A DNA stretch of 64,000 nt from Eubacteriaceae bacterium UBA6119 (GCA_002423395.1 DIVZ01000005.1:630428-694427); one strand, 5' to 3'; counted from the stretch's first letter, positions 34,635-45,351 are shown. Numbers and translations: made by a program. Notes: generated by a model not told the origin, from the letters alone.

Positions 34635-35387
34635 ATGATATCCGTATTCTATTTCAGCGGTACGGGAAATACGGCATGGGCAGTGAGACGGCTGTGTGAT
34701 TATTTGTCTGAACGTGGAGAAGAAACGAAATTGTATTCTATTGATATTAAAGAATGCCCCGGCGATGAGGAACTTTTACATATTATTAAAAATTCAGACA
34801 TAATAGGAATAGCTTATCCTATATACGGCGCTAATATACCGCCGATTATGATAAAGTTCATCTCAAAAATAAAAGGTATAAAATGTAAAAACGAAATCCC
34901 AACAAAGAAAATATTTATGCTAAACACATTCGGTTACGTTAACGCATTCGGCCCTGTTGCCGCAAAGAAAATATGGAAAAGCAGCGGATTTGATATGCTT
35001 GCATATATTAATGTGCGTCTTACGGATAATACTTCAAATAAAGACCAGACTGATATTGCAAAAATTCGCATGCAAGCCGCAGAGCTTGAATTGCAAAAAA
35101 GCGCGGAGGCGCTTGCGAAAAAAGAAAAGTATATAAAAGGATACGGGTTTTACCTTTTGCCGGGTATTATAATAAGACGTATAACACGCCCGTTGATAAA
35201 AGATAATTATAAAAACATGTTTATAGAAAAACAGTTATGCAATAAGTGCGGAATCTGCATTGAAAACTGCACTGCACAAGCTATAACTTATGTTAATAAT
35301 GAAATTATTTTTACATCAGATTGCACGGCTTGCAGAAGATGCCTTAATACATGCCCCCAAAAAGCCGTTAAGCAAAAAAAAGGATAA
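34635..35387 (+). CDS. EFR1-family flavodoxin/ferredoxin protein
   Basis: A 250-residue two-domain redox protein. The N-terminal flavodoxin-like domain has the FMN phosphate loop FSGTGNT (residues 7-13) and GIAYPIYGANIPP. The C-terminal part is a two-cluster ferredoxin with CNKCGICIENC and CTACRRCLNTCP, each of the Cx2Cx2Cx3C type for a [4Fe-4S] cluster. It should move electrons in the cytosol; partners are unknown. It is 25 bp behind the surface-protein gene on the same strand, which may be accidental, and ends in a good terminator. Confidence 0.9.
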   Translation: MISVFYFSGTGNTAWAVRRLCDYLSERGEETKLYSIDIKECPGDEELLHIIKNSDIIGIAYPIYGANIPPIMIKFISKIKGIKCKNEIPTKKIFMLNTFGYVNAFGPVAAKKIWKSSGFDMLAYINVRLTDNTSNKDQTDIAKIRMQAAELELQKSAEALAKKEKYIKGYGFYLLPGIIIRRITRPLIKDNYKNMFIEKQLCNKCGICIENCTAQAITYVNNEIIFTSDCTACRRCLNTCPQKAVKQKKG

Positions 35388-35414
35388 AATAACACAAAAA
35401 AATATTTTATTATT

Positions 35415-35442
35415 AAAGGCAGCGTAAAAACTGTCTTTTTTT
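35415..35442 (+). terminator. Intrinsic terminator
   Basis: Eight-bp stem AAAGGCAG/CTGTCTTT with one G-T pair, loop CGTAAAAA, T-run. Confidence 0.82.
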
Positions 35443-35637
35443 AAATACACTAATTTGTCATTATCTGAGAAAGTTTATTAAACTGTTTTTATATGAATAC
35501 ATTATGAAAAAAAATAAATTTTTTGTTGTAATATTATTTTATATTATGTAATATGTATTTATGTGACTTGTAATTTGATAGCATTTATCATCTGCAAGGG
35601 TAAGTCGCGGCTTAATATTATGTTAAAGGGAAAATAT

Positions 35638-35790
35638 ATGAAAGTCAATTATATAACGTATATAGTCATTTTAGTGTTTACCGCGAAGTTGTTATCATAT
35701 TTAAAAACTATGGTTTCGCATATAGTAAAAGTATACGATTTAGTAAATACGCCCACTTGGAGCATTAATTTTAAAACAGCATTAACTTAG
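35638..35790 (+). CDS. Possible small membrane peptide
   Basis: A 50-codon frame, MKVNYITYIVILVFTAKLLS..., with one N-terminal hydrophobic helix. Support: an AAGGGA ribosome site 8 nt before the ATG and a dedicated terminator 5 bp after the stop. It lies alone between two terminators. No recognised family; the frame could also be a remnant of an exported protein. Confidence 0.4.
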   Translation: MKVNYITYIVILVFTAKLLSYLKTMVSHIVKVYDLVNTPTWSINFKTALT

Positions 35791-35794
35791 ATAT

Positions 35795-35820
35795 AAGACG
35801 GTTTTTTTACTGTCTTTTTT
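35795..35820 (+). terminator. Intrinsic terminator
   Basis: Eight-bp stem AAGACGGT/ACTGTCTT with one G-T pair, six-T loop, then Ts. It closes the small frame and insulates the giant gene. Confidence 0.75.
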
Positions 35821-35919
35821 CATTTTTTGATAATTAACTTTCCGTACTCGACGCTTTAAACGTCTTTATATAAAATACATTTTTATTGAGCTTGAAATAA
35901 CTTATATTTGAGGTATGTT

Positions 35920-38900
35920 ATGAAAGTAGTAAAAAAAATAACAGTATTTTTATTAATTTTTGCAATGCTTGCGTCATTTATGCCGTATTCGGTTTTAGCG
36001 GAGGAAACTCTCGGAAGCGACGGCGCATATGAATGGATAGATAACGGCAGTACAATAAGCATTACAAATTACATAGGCTCGGAGACAAACGTAACAATTC
36101 CAAGCGAGCTTAGCGGCAAACCGGTCACGGAAATCCAAGGCGGCGCATTTTCTGAGAAATCGGTCGTAAATGTTACAATACCTGACTCCGTGACAAATAT
36201 AGGTCAAAACGCATTTTTTGCAAGCGCCTCGCTTCAAAGCGTACAACTGCCCGATTCGATTAACGATATCAACGGCGAGACGTTTAGAGGCTGTACTTCA
36301 TTGCAAAGCATTGTCATTCCCAATAGTGTTACCAATATAAGTTTTGCGGCTTTTAAAGACTGTTCGTCTTTAAGCTCTGTAACTTTTTCAAATACTTTGC
36401 AATCAATCGGACAACGAGCGTTTATGGGTTGTACATCGCTTGGGAGTATTTCACTTCCGTTAAGCGTACAGGGAGTAGGTCCCGATGTGTTCTCGGATTG
36501 CACATCTTTGCAATCGGTATATATATATAATCCGGCAATGGATTTTGATACAAGCGAAGATGAAAACGTATTTGATAATGCGCCTTTAACAAACGGAATA
36601 TACGGATATGAAAGTTCAACTGCTGAAACATACGCGACTTCAATAGGAAAAACGTTTCACGCACTTTATACCGTAACATTTAACAGTAACGGCGGAAGCA
36701 GCGTAAGCAGTATGATAAAAACTGACGGCTCTAAGATTACAAAGCCGACAGACCCGACTAAAACAAACTATTCGTTTGAAGGTTGGTATACAGACAATGA
36801 AACATTTGCGGACGTATGGGATTTTGCGGCAGATACAGTAACAGTGGATGTAACTCTGTTTGCCAAGTGGCATGAAAACGGCACTCCTTACAGCAACGGA
36901 ACGTACGAGTGGGATATAAATGAAGATAACATAAGTGTAAGGATAACTAAATACATAGGCTTAGATACAACTGTTACGATACCGAGCACACTTGGCGGAA
37001 AATCGGTTACAAATATAGCAGGTGAATCGTTTATTGGAAATACAACAATTCAAAGTGTTGTTATACCTGATTCTGTAACACAAATAGGTTTTACTGCGTT
37101 TAAAAATTGCACGTCTTTGAGCAGCGTGACATTATCGGACGCATTGGAATATATAGGTCAAAGCGCTTTTGAAGGATGCACATCGCTTAGCACAATTTCT
37201 TTTCCTGCCAGCATGATAGGTGCGGGCAACGATTCGTTCAAAGGATGCACATCGCTTAGTCATGTTTATGTATACAGCGATGATATGGGATTTGGAGAAT
37301 TGGGTGAAAATAATAATATATTTGACGGAGCTCAAATTTTATACGGCATATTCGCCTATGAAGATTCTACAGGTCAGACATTTGCCGAAACTTTTGAATA
37401 TCCTTTCCACGCGCTTTACACTGTAGGTTTTGATACAAACGGCGGAGGCGACATTGACAATATAATAATTGCCACCGGCAGCACTATAAGCCGACCTGCT
37501 GATCCACAAAAGGATGACTATACATTCCAGGGCTGGTATACGGACGACGACACATTCGCGGATGAGTGGGATTTTGATCATGATATAGTAACATCAGATA
37601 TAATACTGCATGCAAAATGGGTTGCTGCTTCCTATGTTGTAAGCTTTGAGAGCAACGGCGGCGGCACAGTAGATTCTGTAAACGCCAATTATAATACAAC
37701 AATAACAGCGCCTGCTGCTCCTGCAAAAACAGGATATACATTTGCGGGATGGTATAAAGAAGAAGCATTAACAAACGCATGGGATTTTGAAAATGATAAA
37801 GTAACGCAGACGATAACGCTTTACGCTAAATGGAATTGCATTGTTACGTTCAACAGTAACGGCGGCAGCGCAGTTGACGCAATGACAGCGGAGTATAACA
37901 AAACTATTATAGAACCCAAGGCACCCGTTAAAGACAGTAAAATCTTTGAAGGCTGGTATACAGATAATAACACATTTGAAAATGCATGGGATTTTGCGTA
38001 TGATAATGTTACGCAAAATATAACGCTGTATGCAAAATGGATTGACAGAAATTATACAGTTACATTTAACAGCAACGGCGGCAACAAAGTCGCACCGATA
38101 AATTCTATTACATACGGAAGCAAAATCACACAGCCTGCCAACCCGACAATGAGCGGGTATATATTTAAAGGCTGGTATCTTGACGATACATATTATTATC
38201 AGTGGAATTTTTCCGAATATAGAATATCAGGAAATACCACTCTTTACGCCAGGTGGTTAAAGGTGGGTTATAATGAAAATGATTATTTAAAAATGCAGCG
38301 ATTTTTAAATTCTCCGTCGACATGGGAAGGTCACAGCAATGGTATGCTGCTAAATGATTATTATGATCAAAATAATCCTGATACGTGGACAATTACATGG
38401 AGTACCGCCTCTCCAAAAAGAATTGAGCAAGTAGTATTCCCGTCCGGTTATAACAAGGCTTATCATTTATCTGGGACAATTGATATAAGCAATTTTTCAT
38501 CATTAACAAATTTTAATTGTAATTATCATGAAGTAAGCAGCATAGACGCTAGCAATTGCACTTTATTAGAATTGCTTGATTGTTACAGCAATAATTTAAT
38601 TGAATTAAATATAAACAATTGTACATCTTTAACACAATTAAATTGCGGCGGAAATGAACTTACCGAATTTGATTTAAGCACAAACATAGCGCTATCGAGT
38701 TTGTCTTGTTATTCCAATGATTTAGAGGCATTAGACTTAAGCAACAATATAAATCTTTACACTATACAGTGCCAAGATAATCAGTTAGCCTCTTTGGATA
38801 TAAGTACGAATAATAATAAATTAGAGTATATTTCATCTTCTGGCAACCCATTTAAACATATAAAATTAAAAGTTTTAAATAATGTTAAAGATATATATGT

Positions 38901-41900
38901 AATAGGCAATGGTTATATATATTTAACTGCTAACTCGGCAGATTACGGCAGCCAATCATATGTTTATGCAGCTCCATATTCTGGCTCAAGTGTTAAAAAT
39001 TGGGTTGACGGCACAACAGCAAATCCACCCGGCAGCCAATATATGCTCGGCAACATTACTTCAAGCACTTTAACTGCCGTTTTCACAACTTCCGCAGTAT
39101 CATTTGAAAGCAACGGCGGCAGTTATGTAAGCAATATAAATGCTAATTACGACACTACTATAACAAAACCGACAGATCCGACAAAATCAGGCAGCGTATT
39201 TATGGGCTGGTATAAAGAGCCAGAGTTTATAAACCAATGGAACTTTGCGACTGATAAAGTAACCGACAATATCACAATATACGCAAAATGGGATAAAAAC
39301 AACGTAACGTTTGATTCTTGGGGCGGCAGTGAAGTTGAAGGCATAAATGGCGTGCCTTACGGTTCAACAATAGCTAAACCTGCCAACCCGACTATGGAAG
39401 ACTGCACGTTTGCGGGCTGGTATGACGTGAATTACGAGCCATGGGACTTTGATACAGACGTTGTAACAAAGGATATAACGCTATACGCGGACTGGGAATA
39501 TGATACATGCAATATATCTGCAGTATCCAACAATACAAGTTACGGCACTGTTTACGGCAGCGGAACTTATTTAAAGAATAGTTCGGCAGTTATAATAGCT
39601 GAACCCAAAGCAGGATATCTCTTTTTAAAGTGGACTGAAGGCGGAAGAGAAATTTCTAACGATACGGTCTATATGCTAAATGCAACATCCAACAGGAACC
39701 TGACGGCGGTGTTTGCGTCAAATCAAGCGCCTGTTTTAACATCGGCAGTATCTTCAAGTTATAAAAGCATACTGCTTAACTGGAATGCTGTGACAAATTC
39801 ATCAGGTTATGAAATATGGCGTTCCACATCAAGCACATCAGGATTTGCAAAAATTGCGCAAACTGATTCTGCAGGATATACAGACGATAACCTTACGACA
39901 GGGATTAATTATTACTATGAAATAAGAGCGTTTTATACTATAGGACCCAACACGGTATATAGTCCATACTCTGCTGTAAAATATGCTAAACCGATTCCGG
40001 CAACTCCGAATATAACAGTTAGCCAAACATCATATAACAGTCTGACAATAAGCTGGAACGCTATAGAAGGCGCAACGGGATATAAGGTATACCGCTCAAC
40101 GTCAGCGAGCGGAACATACACAGCACTTACACCCACTACATCTACAAGTTTAATTAGCACAGGGCTTGCTACAGGCACAACATATTACTACAAAGTGCTT
40201 GCGTACAGAACGGAAGGCTCGGTTATCACCAACAGCGCATATTCCGCTGTAAAATCAGCCAAACCGATCCCCACAACGCCAATAGCAACAGCAGTATCAG
40301 CAGGGTATAACAGCGTAAAAGTATTCTGGAACATAGTGCCCGGAGCGACCGGATATACAGTATACCGCTCAAGTTCTGCGACTGAAGGATTCGCATCTAT
40401 TGCTACAGTTACATCGACAACCTATACGCACGCATCGCTTGCGATGGGAACAACTTATTACTATAAAGTAGCCGCATACAGAACGGTAGGAACAACCAAG
40501 GTATACGGACTGCAGTCTGAAGCAACATCGGCAGTACCTATACCGTCAACACCAGCACCTACCGCTGTTAGCACGGGATACACAAGCATAAAAGTAAGCT
40601 GGCCTGCGGTAAGCGGAGCTACGGGATATAAGATATATAAAACAGATGAAAACGGGCAGGTATTATCTACTCTTGCCGAAAATCTGACATCACCACTCTA
40701 TACACAAGATGAACTTACAACTAATCAAATGTACTACTATAAAGTAGTTGCATTCAGAACAGTAAGCGGAATTGAAACGCTAAGCTCTGACAGCGCTATA
40801 GTCTCTGCAAAACCTGTGCCGTCAGCGCCTACAGGCTTAACTGCGGCATCAGCAGGCTATAACAGCACAAATTTAAGCTGGAATGAAGTTGCAGGAGCAG
40901 AAGGCTACGCTCTTATGCGCTCAACTTCTCTTAACGGCTTATATATAAGAATAAACAGCGGTACGTTTATCTCCTGTACCGATAATAATCTTACAACAGG
41001 AACAACTTATTACTATAAAGTTTACGCATATATAAACGGAACGCCTGATGAAATTAAAGGCGATGATTCCGTAACAGTAAGCGTAAAACCTATACCTGCA
41101 ACGCCTGTAATAACGGTAACACCAACACAATACAACAGCCTTTCAATAAGCTGGGAAGCCATAGCGGGAGCGAGCGGATATAAGGTATACCGCTCAACAT
41201 CCAAAACGGGAACGTACGCATATGTTGCGCCTGTAACTGCAGGAACATCATATACAAACACAGGGCTTGCGACAGGCACAACATACTACTATAAAGTTTT
41301 AGCTTACACAACAGAAGGAAGCGTAACTACCAACAGCTTATACTCGGCATATAAATACGCAAAAGTAATACCTTCAGCCCCAATAGCGACAGCAGCTTCA
41401 TATAACTATAACAGCTTAAAAATAAGCTGGCCTAAAGTATCGGGAGCAAGCGGATACACCATATACCGTTGCGCGACAGAGACAGGCACATATGCAGCTC
41501 TGATAACAACAACGTCAAACAGCTATGTAAACACATCGCTTGTAACAGGAGGTACATACTACTATAAAGTAATAGCATACAGATTAGTAGGAACAACAAA
41601 GGTATACAGCGCATATTCGGCTATAACATCGGCAAAAGTAATACCGGCGGCACCTGTTGTAAAAGCGGATAACTACTCATATACAAGCAATATAATCACA
41701 TGGTCTGCCATAAGCGGAGCAACAGGCTATGAAGTATACTTAACAGATATAACGGGAACGGATGAAACACTTCTTTCCGATAATACAGCAAACAATAAAA
41801 TAAACTACACCCATTCCTCTCTTACAACAAACCAGACGTATTACTATAAAGTAAAAGCGTACAGAACAGTGGGAGCAAACAAGGTATACAGTAATTTCAG

Positions 41901-44900
41901 CGCAGTAGTATCATCAAAACCCATACCTACAGCTCCGACTGCATCAGTACTTCTTAATACTTATAACAGCTTAAATATTAAATGGAACAAAATAGACGGA
42001 GCTGATAAGTATGAAATAAGACGCAGCAACAGCAGTACGGGCAGCTTTGAAAAAGTAGGAGAGGCAGATAGCGATGCGACTAACTACATAGATACTTCTC
42101 TTACAACATCATCTACATACTACTATAAAGTAGTGGCAGTTGTAGGCACTGATGTGTACGGAGACGAATCAGCAGTAGTAAGCGCAAAAGTATTACCTGC
42201 GGCTCCTGTTGTTACCGTAAGTCCAACGGCTTATAACAGCTTAAGCTTAAGCTGGAACAGCCAGGACGGAGTAACAGGGTATAGAATATACCGTTCAACA
42301 TCCAAAACGGGAACATATACTCTGATAAAAACAATTACCGACGGTTCTACATCGTTTGTAAACACGGGATTAGCAGCAGGAACAACATACTACTATAAAC
42401 TTATAGCGTACAGAACCGATGGAGCGGTAACTACCTTAAGTCCGTACTCGGCAGTAAAATCCGCTAAAGTAATACCTGCGGCTCCAACAGGGGTAAGCGC
42501 TGCAAGCGCATCGTATAACAGCATAAAAGTAACTTGGGATAAAGTCAGCGGAGCAAGCGGATATACAGTATACCGTGCAACGTCAGAAACAGGCACATAT
42601 ACTACTCTCGCGACAATTACTACAAATATTTACACAAGTACAGCATTAACAACAGGCACAACATACTACTATAAAGTAGCCGCATACAGACTTGCGGGAA
42701 CAACTAAAGTATACGGGACAGCTTCCGATATAACATCGGCTTATCCTAAGCCGGCAATTCCGGCGCCGTCTGCACAAAGCGCCGGATATACAAGCGTTAA
42801 GATTACCTGGCCGATAGCTTTGGGAGCAAGCGGTTACGAAATATACCAGACAGATGAAAACGGAGAAATCACAAAAACATTAGACGAAAACGTAACTGCT
42901 GTAACTTATACCGATACAGGACTTACAACAAACCAAACATACTATTATAAAGTAAAATCATATAAAACAACAACTTCAGGCAAGGTATACGGAGACTTCA
43001 GCGTTGTAGTTAACGCAATTCCTATACCTTCAACACCTGTAATAAAAGTAACGCTTAATTCTTATAACAGCTTAAATATTAACTGGGAAGCAATAGACGG
43101 AGCAGATAAGTATGAAGTATGGCGTAATACCGCTAGTACGGGTGACTTTACTAAAATAGGAGAGAGTGATACTAACAGCTATTTAGATTCCTCTCTTACA
43201 ACGGGAGCTACATACTACTATCAAGTAAGAGCATATATTGAAGGAACATCTAATATATACAGCAACTACTCGGCAGCAGCAAGCTTAAAAGTAACGCCTA
43301 CAACACCGATAATAACAGTAACACCTAATACTTATAACAGCTTAAGCATAAGCTGGGAAGAAGTAAGCGGAGCTACTGGATATATGATATACCGCGCAAC
43401 ATCAAGTGCGGGAACATATACGCGCGTATATACAGCGGGAGCAGGAGAAACATCATATATTAACTCGCCACTTGCGACAGGAAGCACATACTACTATAAA
43501 GTGCTTGCGTTCGTAACAGAAGGAACAGTAACCACAAACAGCGCGTACTCGGCTGTCAAATCAGCTAAAGTAAAACCTGCGGCTCCGACAGGAGCGGCGG
43601 CAGCCAGCGCGTCGTATACCAGCATTAAAATAACCTGGAATAAAGTAGACGGAGCAAGCGGATATACGGTATACCGATTAGCGTCTAACGGAACATACCC
43701 GTCAATTGCGACAGTTACAGGCATAAACTCCACGACCTATACTAATACAGGGCTGATAACAGGTACAACTTACACCTATAAAGTAGCCGCGTACAGACTT
43801 GTAGGAACGACTAAGGTATACGGCGATTACTCCGAAATAGTGTCGGCTTGGCCTAAACCCGCAGCGCCTGCTCCTACAGCTGTAAGCGCAGGATATAACA
43901 GCGTTCTTATAAGCTGGCCTGCAGTAGGCGGAGCAAGCGGGTACGAGATATGGGATAACGCAGAGCATAAGATAGGAGAAACCACAACTGCCGTATCTTA
44001 CCCCATAAACGGTCTTACGGCGGGAACAGAATATTCATATAAAGTAAGAGCATACAAGACTGCAGGGACAGACAGATTGTACGGCGACTACAGCGTTGTT
44101 GTTAGCGCAACTCCTATTCCCGCAACGCCGATTATAACAGCGGTTACTCCGGCTACTTACAACAGCCTTAATATAACATGGAGCGCGATTGCCGGAGCGG
44201 ATAAGTATGAAATATTGCGATCAACTTCAAGCACAGGTTCATATACATCGATAGATTCAATAACCGATACGATTTATGAAGATAAAGACCTTACAATAGG
44301 CGGAACATATTACTATAAAGTGAAAGCGTATATTGAAGGAACGCCTAATAATATTTACAGCTTAGAATCTGCGGCAAAGAGCGCGACGGTTGTACTGCCT
44401 GCGCCGTCTTCGCCGGCTGCAGAAACGGCCTCTGCTACAAGCATTAACCTTACATGGAGCGCAGTGGGTGGGGCAGAAGGATATTATATTTATCGTTCAA
44501 CATCTGCGACCGGAACGTACAATTTTGTTAATGCAACTTCGCTGACAAACTACACGGATACGGGGCGTACAACAGGAACTACCTATTACTATAAACTGAA
44601 GTCTTTTACAACGATAGAAGGCAATGCTGTAACAAGCGCATATTCCGCAGTAGTCAGCGCAAAAGCTACGCTGCTTGCGCCGATATTAACGGCAACATTA
44701 GGCGGTTATAATTCTGTTGACTTGAAGTGGAATATCATAAGCGGAGCAGTGGGATATACAGTTTATCGTTCAACATCGCTTAACGGATCATATGTGTTAA
44801 TAGAAACGGTAACAGGGGATAATGAATATACGGATTATGACGATCTGGTCGAAAACGCTACATATTATTATAAAGTAAAAGCTTATTTACTTGTCGGCAG

Positions 44901-45309
44901 CACAAAAGTATACGGAAACGATTCAAATGTGCAAAGTGTAACAACTAAATATTTGCCTGATTTCGATGCGATACCGCCAAGCACAAATTTAACCAATATA
45001 AGTTATATTACAATACAAGTCGTTAATTACGGTACTCTTCCGTTGACAATTTATAACTATATAGAAGATGACGCGTATATTATAAACGATGACTTTTATA
45101 CTTTAACATTGGTTAACGAAAGCAACAATCCGATAGAGTCAATTGTAATCTCGCCGGGAAGCACGAAAAATATAAGGTTCAAAGTTGATAACCCTCCTGT
45201 GCAATATACTTTGGGGGATACTATTTGGTTTGACTTTGCTTATGACGGAGTATCATATTGGGCAGATACTGATTATTACTACGGTACATGGTATTTCCCT
45301 TATCAATAA
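35920..45309 (+). CDS. Giant secreted protein: BspA LRRs, InlB repeats, 19 fibronectin III modules
   Basis: 3129 residues. Signal peptide 1-27 (to VLAEE). LRR_5 blocks at about 36040-36660 and 36900-37420. Seven InlB-type repeats (FNSNGG...GWYTD...LYAKW): one after LRR block 1 (from 36667), four at 37420-38260, two at 39091-39500. A different internalin-like LRR block (LDCYSNN, LNCGGNE) at about 38270-38900. A GYLFLKW-type repeat at 39502-39715. Then 19 FnIII modules from 39721 to about 44955 and a C-terminal domain of about 117 residues rich in aromatic and acidic residues. No LPXTG, SLH or choline-binding anchor is visible, so it is either released or held by its unknown C-terminus. ATG 35920 with TTGAGGT upstream is preferred over TTG 35908. 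Likely an adhesin or matrix protein; ligand unknown. Confidence 0.9.
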   Translation: MKVVKKITVFLLIFAMLASFMPYSVLAEETLGSDGAYEWIDNGSTISITNYIGSETNVTIPSELSGKPVTEIQGGAFSEKSVVNVTIPDSVTNIGQNAFFASASLQSVQLPDSINDINGETFRGCTSLQSIVIPNSVTNISFAAFKDCSSLSSVTFSNTLQSIGQRAFMGCTSLGSISLPLSVQGVGPDVFSDCTSLQSVYIYNPAMDFDTSEDENVFDNAPLTNGIYGYESSTAETYATSIGKTFHALYTVTFNSNGGSSVSSMIKTDGSKITKPTDPTKTNYSFEGWYTDNETFADVWDFAADTVTVDVTLFAKWHENGTPYSNGTYEWDINEDNISVRITKYIGLDTTVTIPSTLGGKSVTNIAGESFIGNTTIQSVVIPDSVTQIGFTAFKNCTSLSSVTLSDALEYIGQSAFEGCTSLSTISFPASMIGAGNDSFKGCTSLSHVYVYSDDMGFGELGENNNIFDGAQILYGIFAYEDSTGQTFAETFEYPFHALYTVGFDTNGGGDIDNIIIATGSTISRPADPQKDDYTFQGWYTDDDTFADEWDFDHDIVTSDIILHAKWVAASYVVSFESNGGGTVDSVNANYNTTITAPAAPAKTGYTFAGWYKEEALTNAWDFENDKVTQTITLYAKWNCIVTFNSNGGSAVDAMTAEYNKTIIEPKAPVKDSKIFEGWYTDNNTFENAWDFAYDNVTQNITLYAKWIDRNYTVTFNSNGGNKVAPINSITYGSKITQPANPTMSGYIFKGWYLDDTYYYQWNFSEYRISGNTTLYARWLKVGYNENDYLKMQRFLNSPSTWEGHSNGMLLNDYYDQNNPDTWTITWSTASPKRIEQVVFPSGYNKAYHLSGTIDISNFSSLTNFNCNYHEVSSIDASNCTLLELLDCYSNNLIELNINNCTSLTQLNCGGNELTEFDLSTNIALSSLSCYSNDLEALDLSNNINLYTIQCQDNQLASLDISTNNNKLEYISSSGNPFKHIKLKVLNNVKDIYVIGNGYIYLTANSADYGSQSYVYAAPYSGSSVKNWVDGTTANPPGSQYMLGNITSSTLTAVFTTSAVSFESNGGSYVSNINANYDTTITKPTDPTKSGSVFMGWYKEPEFINQWNFATDKVTDNITIYAKWDKNNVTFDSWGGSEVEGINGVPYGSTIAKPANPTMEDCTFAGWYDVNYEPWDFDTDVVTKDITLYADWEYDTCNISAVSNNTSYGTVYGSGTYLKNSSAVIIAEPKAGYLFLKWTEGGREISNDTVYMLNATSNRNLTAVFASNQAPVLTSAVSSSYKSILLNWNAVTNSSGYEIWRSTSSTSGFAKIAQTDSAGYTDDNLTTGINYYYEIRAFYTIGPNTVYSPYSAVKYAKPIPATPNITVSQTSYNSLTISWNAIEGATGYKVYRSTSASGTYTALTPTTSTSLISTGLATGTTYYYKVLAYRTEGSVITNSAYSAVKSAKPIPTTPIATAVSAGYNSVKVFWNIVPGATGYTVYRSSSATEGFASIATVTSTTYTHASLAMGTTYYYKVAAYRTVGTTKVYGLQSEATSAVPIPSTPAPTAVSTGYTSIKVSWPAVSGATGYKIYKTDENGQVLSTLAENLTSPLYTQDELTTNQMYYYKVVAFRTVSGIETLSSDSAIVSAKPVPSAPTGLTAASAGYNSTNLSWNEVAGAEGYALMRSTSLNGLYIRINSGTFISCTDNNLTTGTTYYYKVYAYINGTPDEIKGDDSVTVSVKPIPATPVITVTPTQYNSLSISWEAIAGASGYKVYRSTSKTGTYAYVAPVTAGTSYTNTGLATGTTYYYKVLAYTTEGSVTTNSLYSAYKYAKVIPSAPIATAASYNYNSLKISWPKVSGASGYTIYRCATETGTYAALITTTSNSYVNTSLVTGGTYYYKVIAYRLVGTTKVYSAYSAITSAKVIPAAPVVKADNYSYTSNIITWSAISGATGYEVYLTDITGTDETLLSDNTANNKINYTHSSLTTNQTYYYKVKAYRTVGANKVYSNFSAVVSSKPIPTAPTASVLLNTYNSLNIKWNKIDGADKYEIRRSNSSTGSFEKVGEADSDATNYIDTSLTTSSTYYYKVVAVVGTDVYGDESAVVSAKVLPAAPVVTVSPTAYNSLSLSWNSQDGVTGYRIYRSTSKTGTYTLIKTITDGSTSFVNTGLAAGTTYYYKLIAYRTDGAVTTLSPYSAVKSAKVIPAAPTGVSAASASYNSIKVTWDKVSGASGYTVYRATSETGTYTTLATITTNIYTSTALTTGTTYYYKVAAYRLAGTTKVYGTASDITSAYPKPAIPAPSAQSAGYTSVKITWPIALGASGYEIYQTDENGEITKTLDENVTAVTYTDTGLTTNQTYYYKVKSYKTTTSGKVYGDFSVVVNAIPIPSTPVIKVTLNSYNSLNINWEAIDGADKYEVWRNTASTGDFTKIGESDTNSYLDSSLTTGATYYYQVRAYIEGTSNIYSNYSAAASLKVTPTTPIITVTPNTYNSLSISWEEVSGATGYMIYRATSSAGTYTRVYTAGAGETSYINSPLATGSTYYYKVLAFVTEGTVTTNSAYSAVKSAKVKPAAPTGAAAASASYTSIKITWNKVDGASGYTVYRLASNGTYPSIATVTGINSTTYTNTGLITGTTYTYKVAAYRLVGTTKVYGDYSEIVSAWPKPAAPAPTAVSAGYNSVLISWPAVGGASGYEIWDNAEHKIGETTTAVSYPINGLTAGTEYSYKVRAYKTAGTDRLYGDYSVVVSATPIPATPIITAVTPATYNSLNITWSAIAGADKYEILRSTSSTGSYTSIDSITDTIYEDKDLTIGGTYYYKVKAYIEGTPNNIYSLESAAKSATVVLPAPSSPAAETASATSINLTWSAVGGAEGYYIYRSTSATGTYNFVNATSLTNYTDTGRTTGTTYYYKLKSFTTIEGNAVTSAYSAVVSAKATLLAPILTATLGGYNSVDLKWNIISGAVGYTVYRSTSLNGSYVLIETVTGDNEYTDYDDLVENATYYYKVKAYLLVGSTKVYGNDSNVQSVTTKYLPDFDAIPPSTNLTNISYITIQVVNYGTLPLTIYNYIEDDAYIINDDFYTLTLVNESNNPIESIVISPGSTKNIRFKVDNPPVQYTLGDTIWFDFAYDGVSYWADTDYYYGTWYFPYQ
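40000..44397 (+). repeat. Higher-order FnIII array: four ABCD blocks
   Basis: Module starts read from the translation: A1 40000, B1 40273, C1 40546, D1 40822; A2 41098, B2 41374, C2 41647, D2 41929; A3 42199, B3 42478, C3 42754, D3 43030; A4 43300, B4 43579, C4 43861, D4 44122. Block lengths are 1098, 1101, 1101 and 1098 bp. Class marks: A carries TEGSVTTNS-like, B VGTTKVYG-like, C TTNQTYYYKV (C1-C3), D GADKYE (D2-D4). A D-like module (39721) comes before and A-like (44398) and B-like (44674) modules follow, so all 19 are in phase. Confidence 0.85.
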
Positions 45310-45320
45310 AACTTTAGCAA

Positions 45321-45351
45321 AAAACCCTTCCTTTAATGGAAGGGTTTTTTA
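45321..45351 (+). terminator. Strong intrinsic terminator of the giant gene
   Basis: Eleven-bp stem AAAACCCTTCC/GGAAGGGTTTT, loop TTTAAT, T-run. Confidence 0.93.

Noticed and set aside
40939..43968. Several minus-strand frames inside the giant gene
   Set aside because: They repeat with the module period and are mirror frames of the FnIII repeats, without ribosome sites.
39721..44955. CRISPR array or non-coding tandem repeat
   Set aside because: The repeats are ~275 bp, diverged, in one open frame and translate into FnIII domains.
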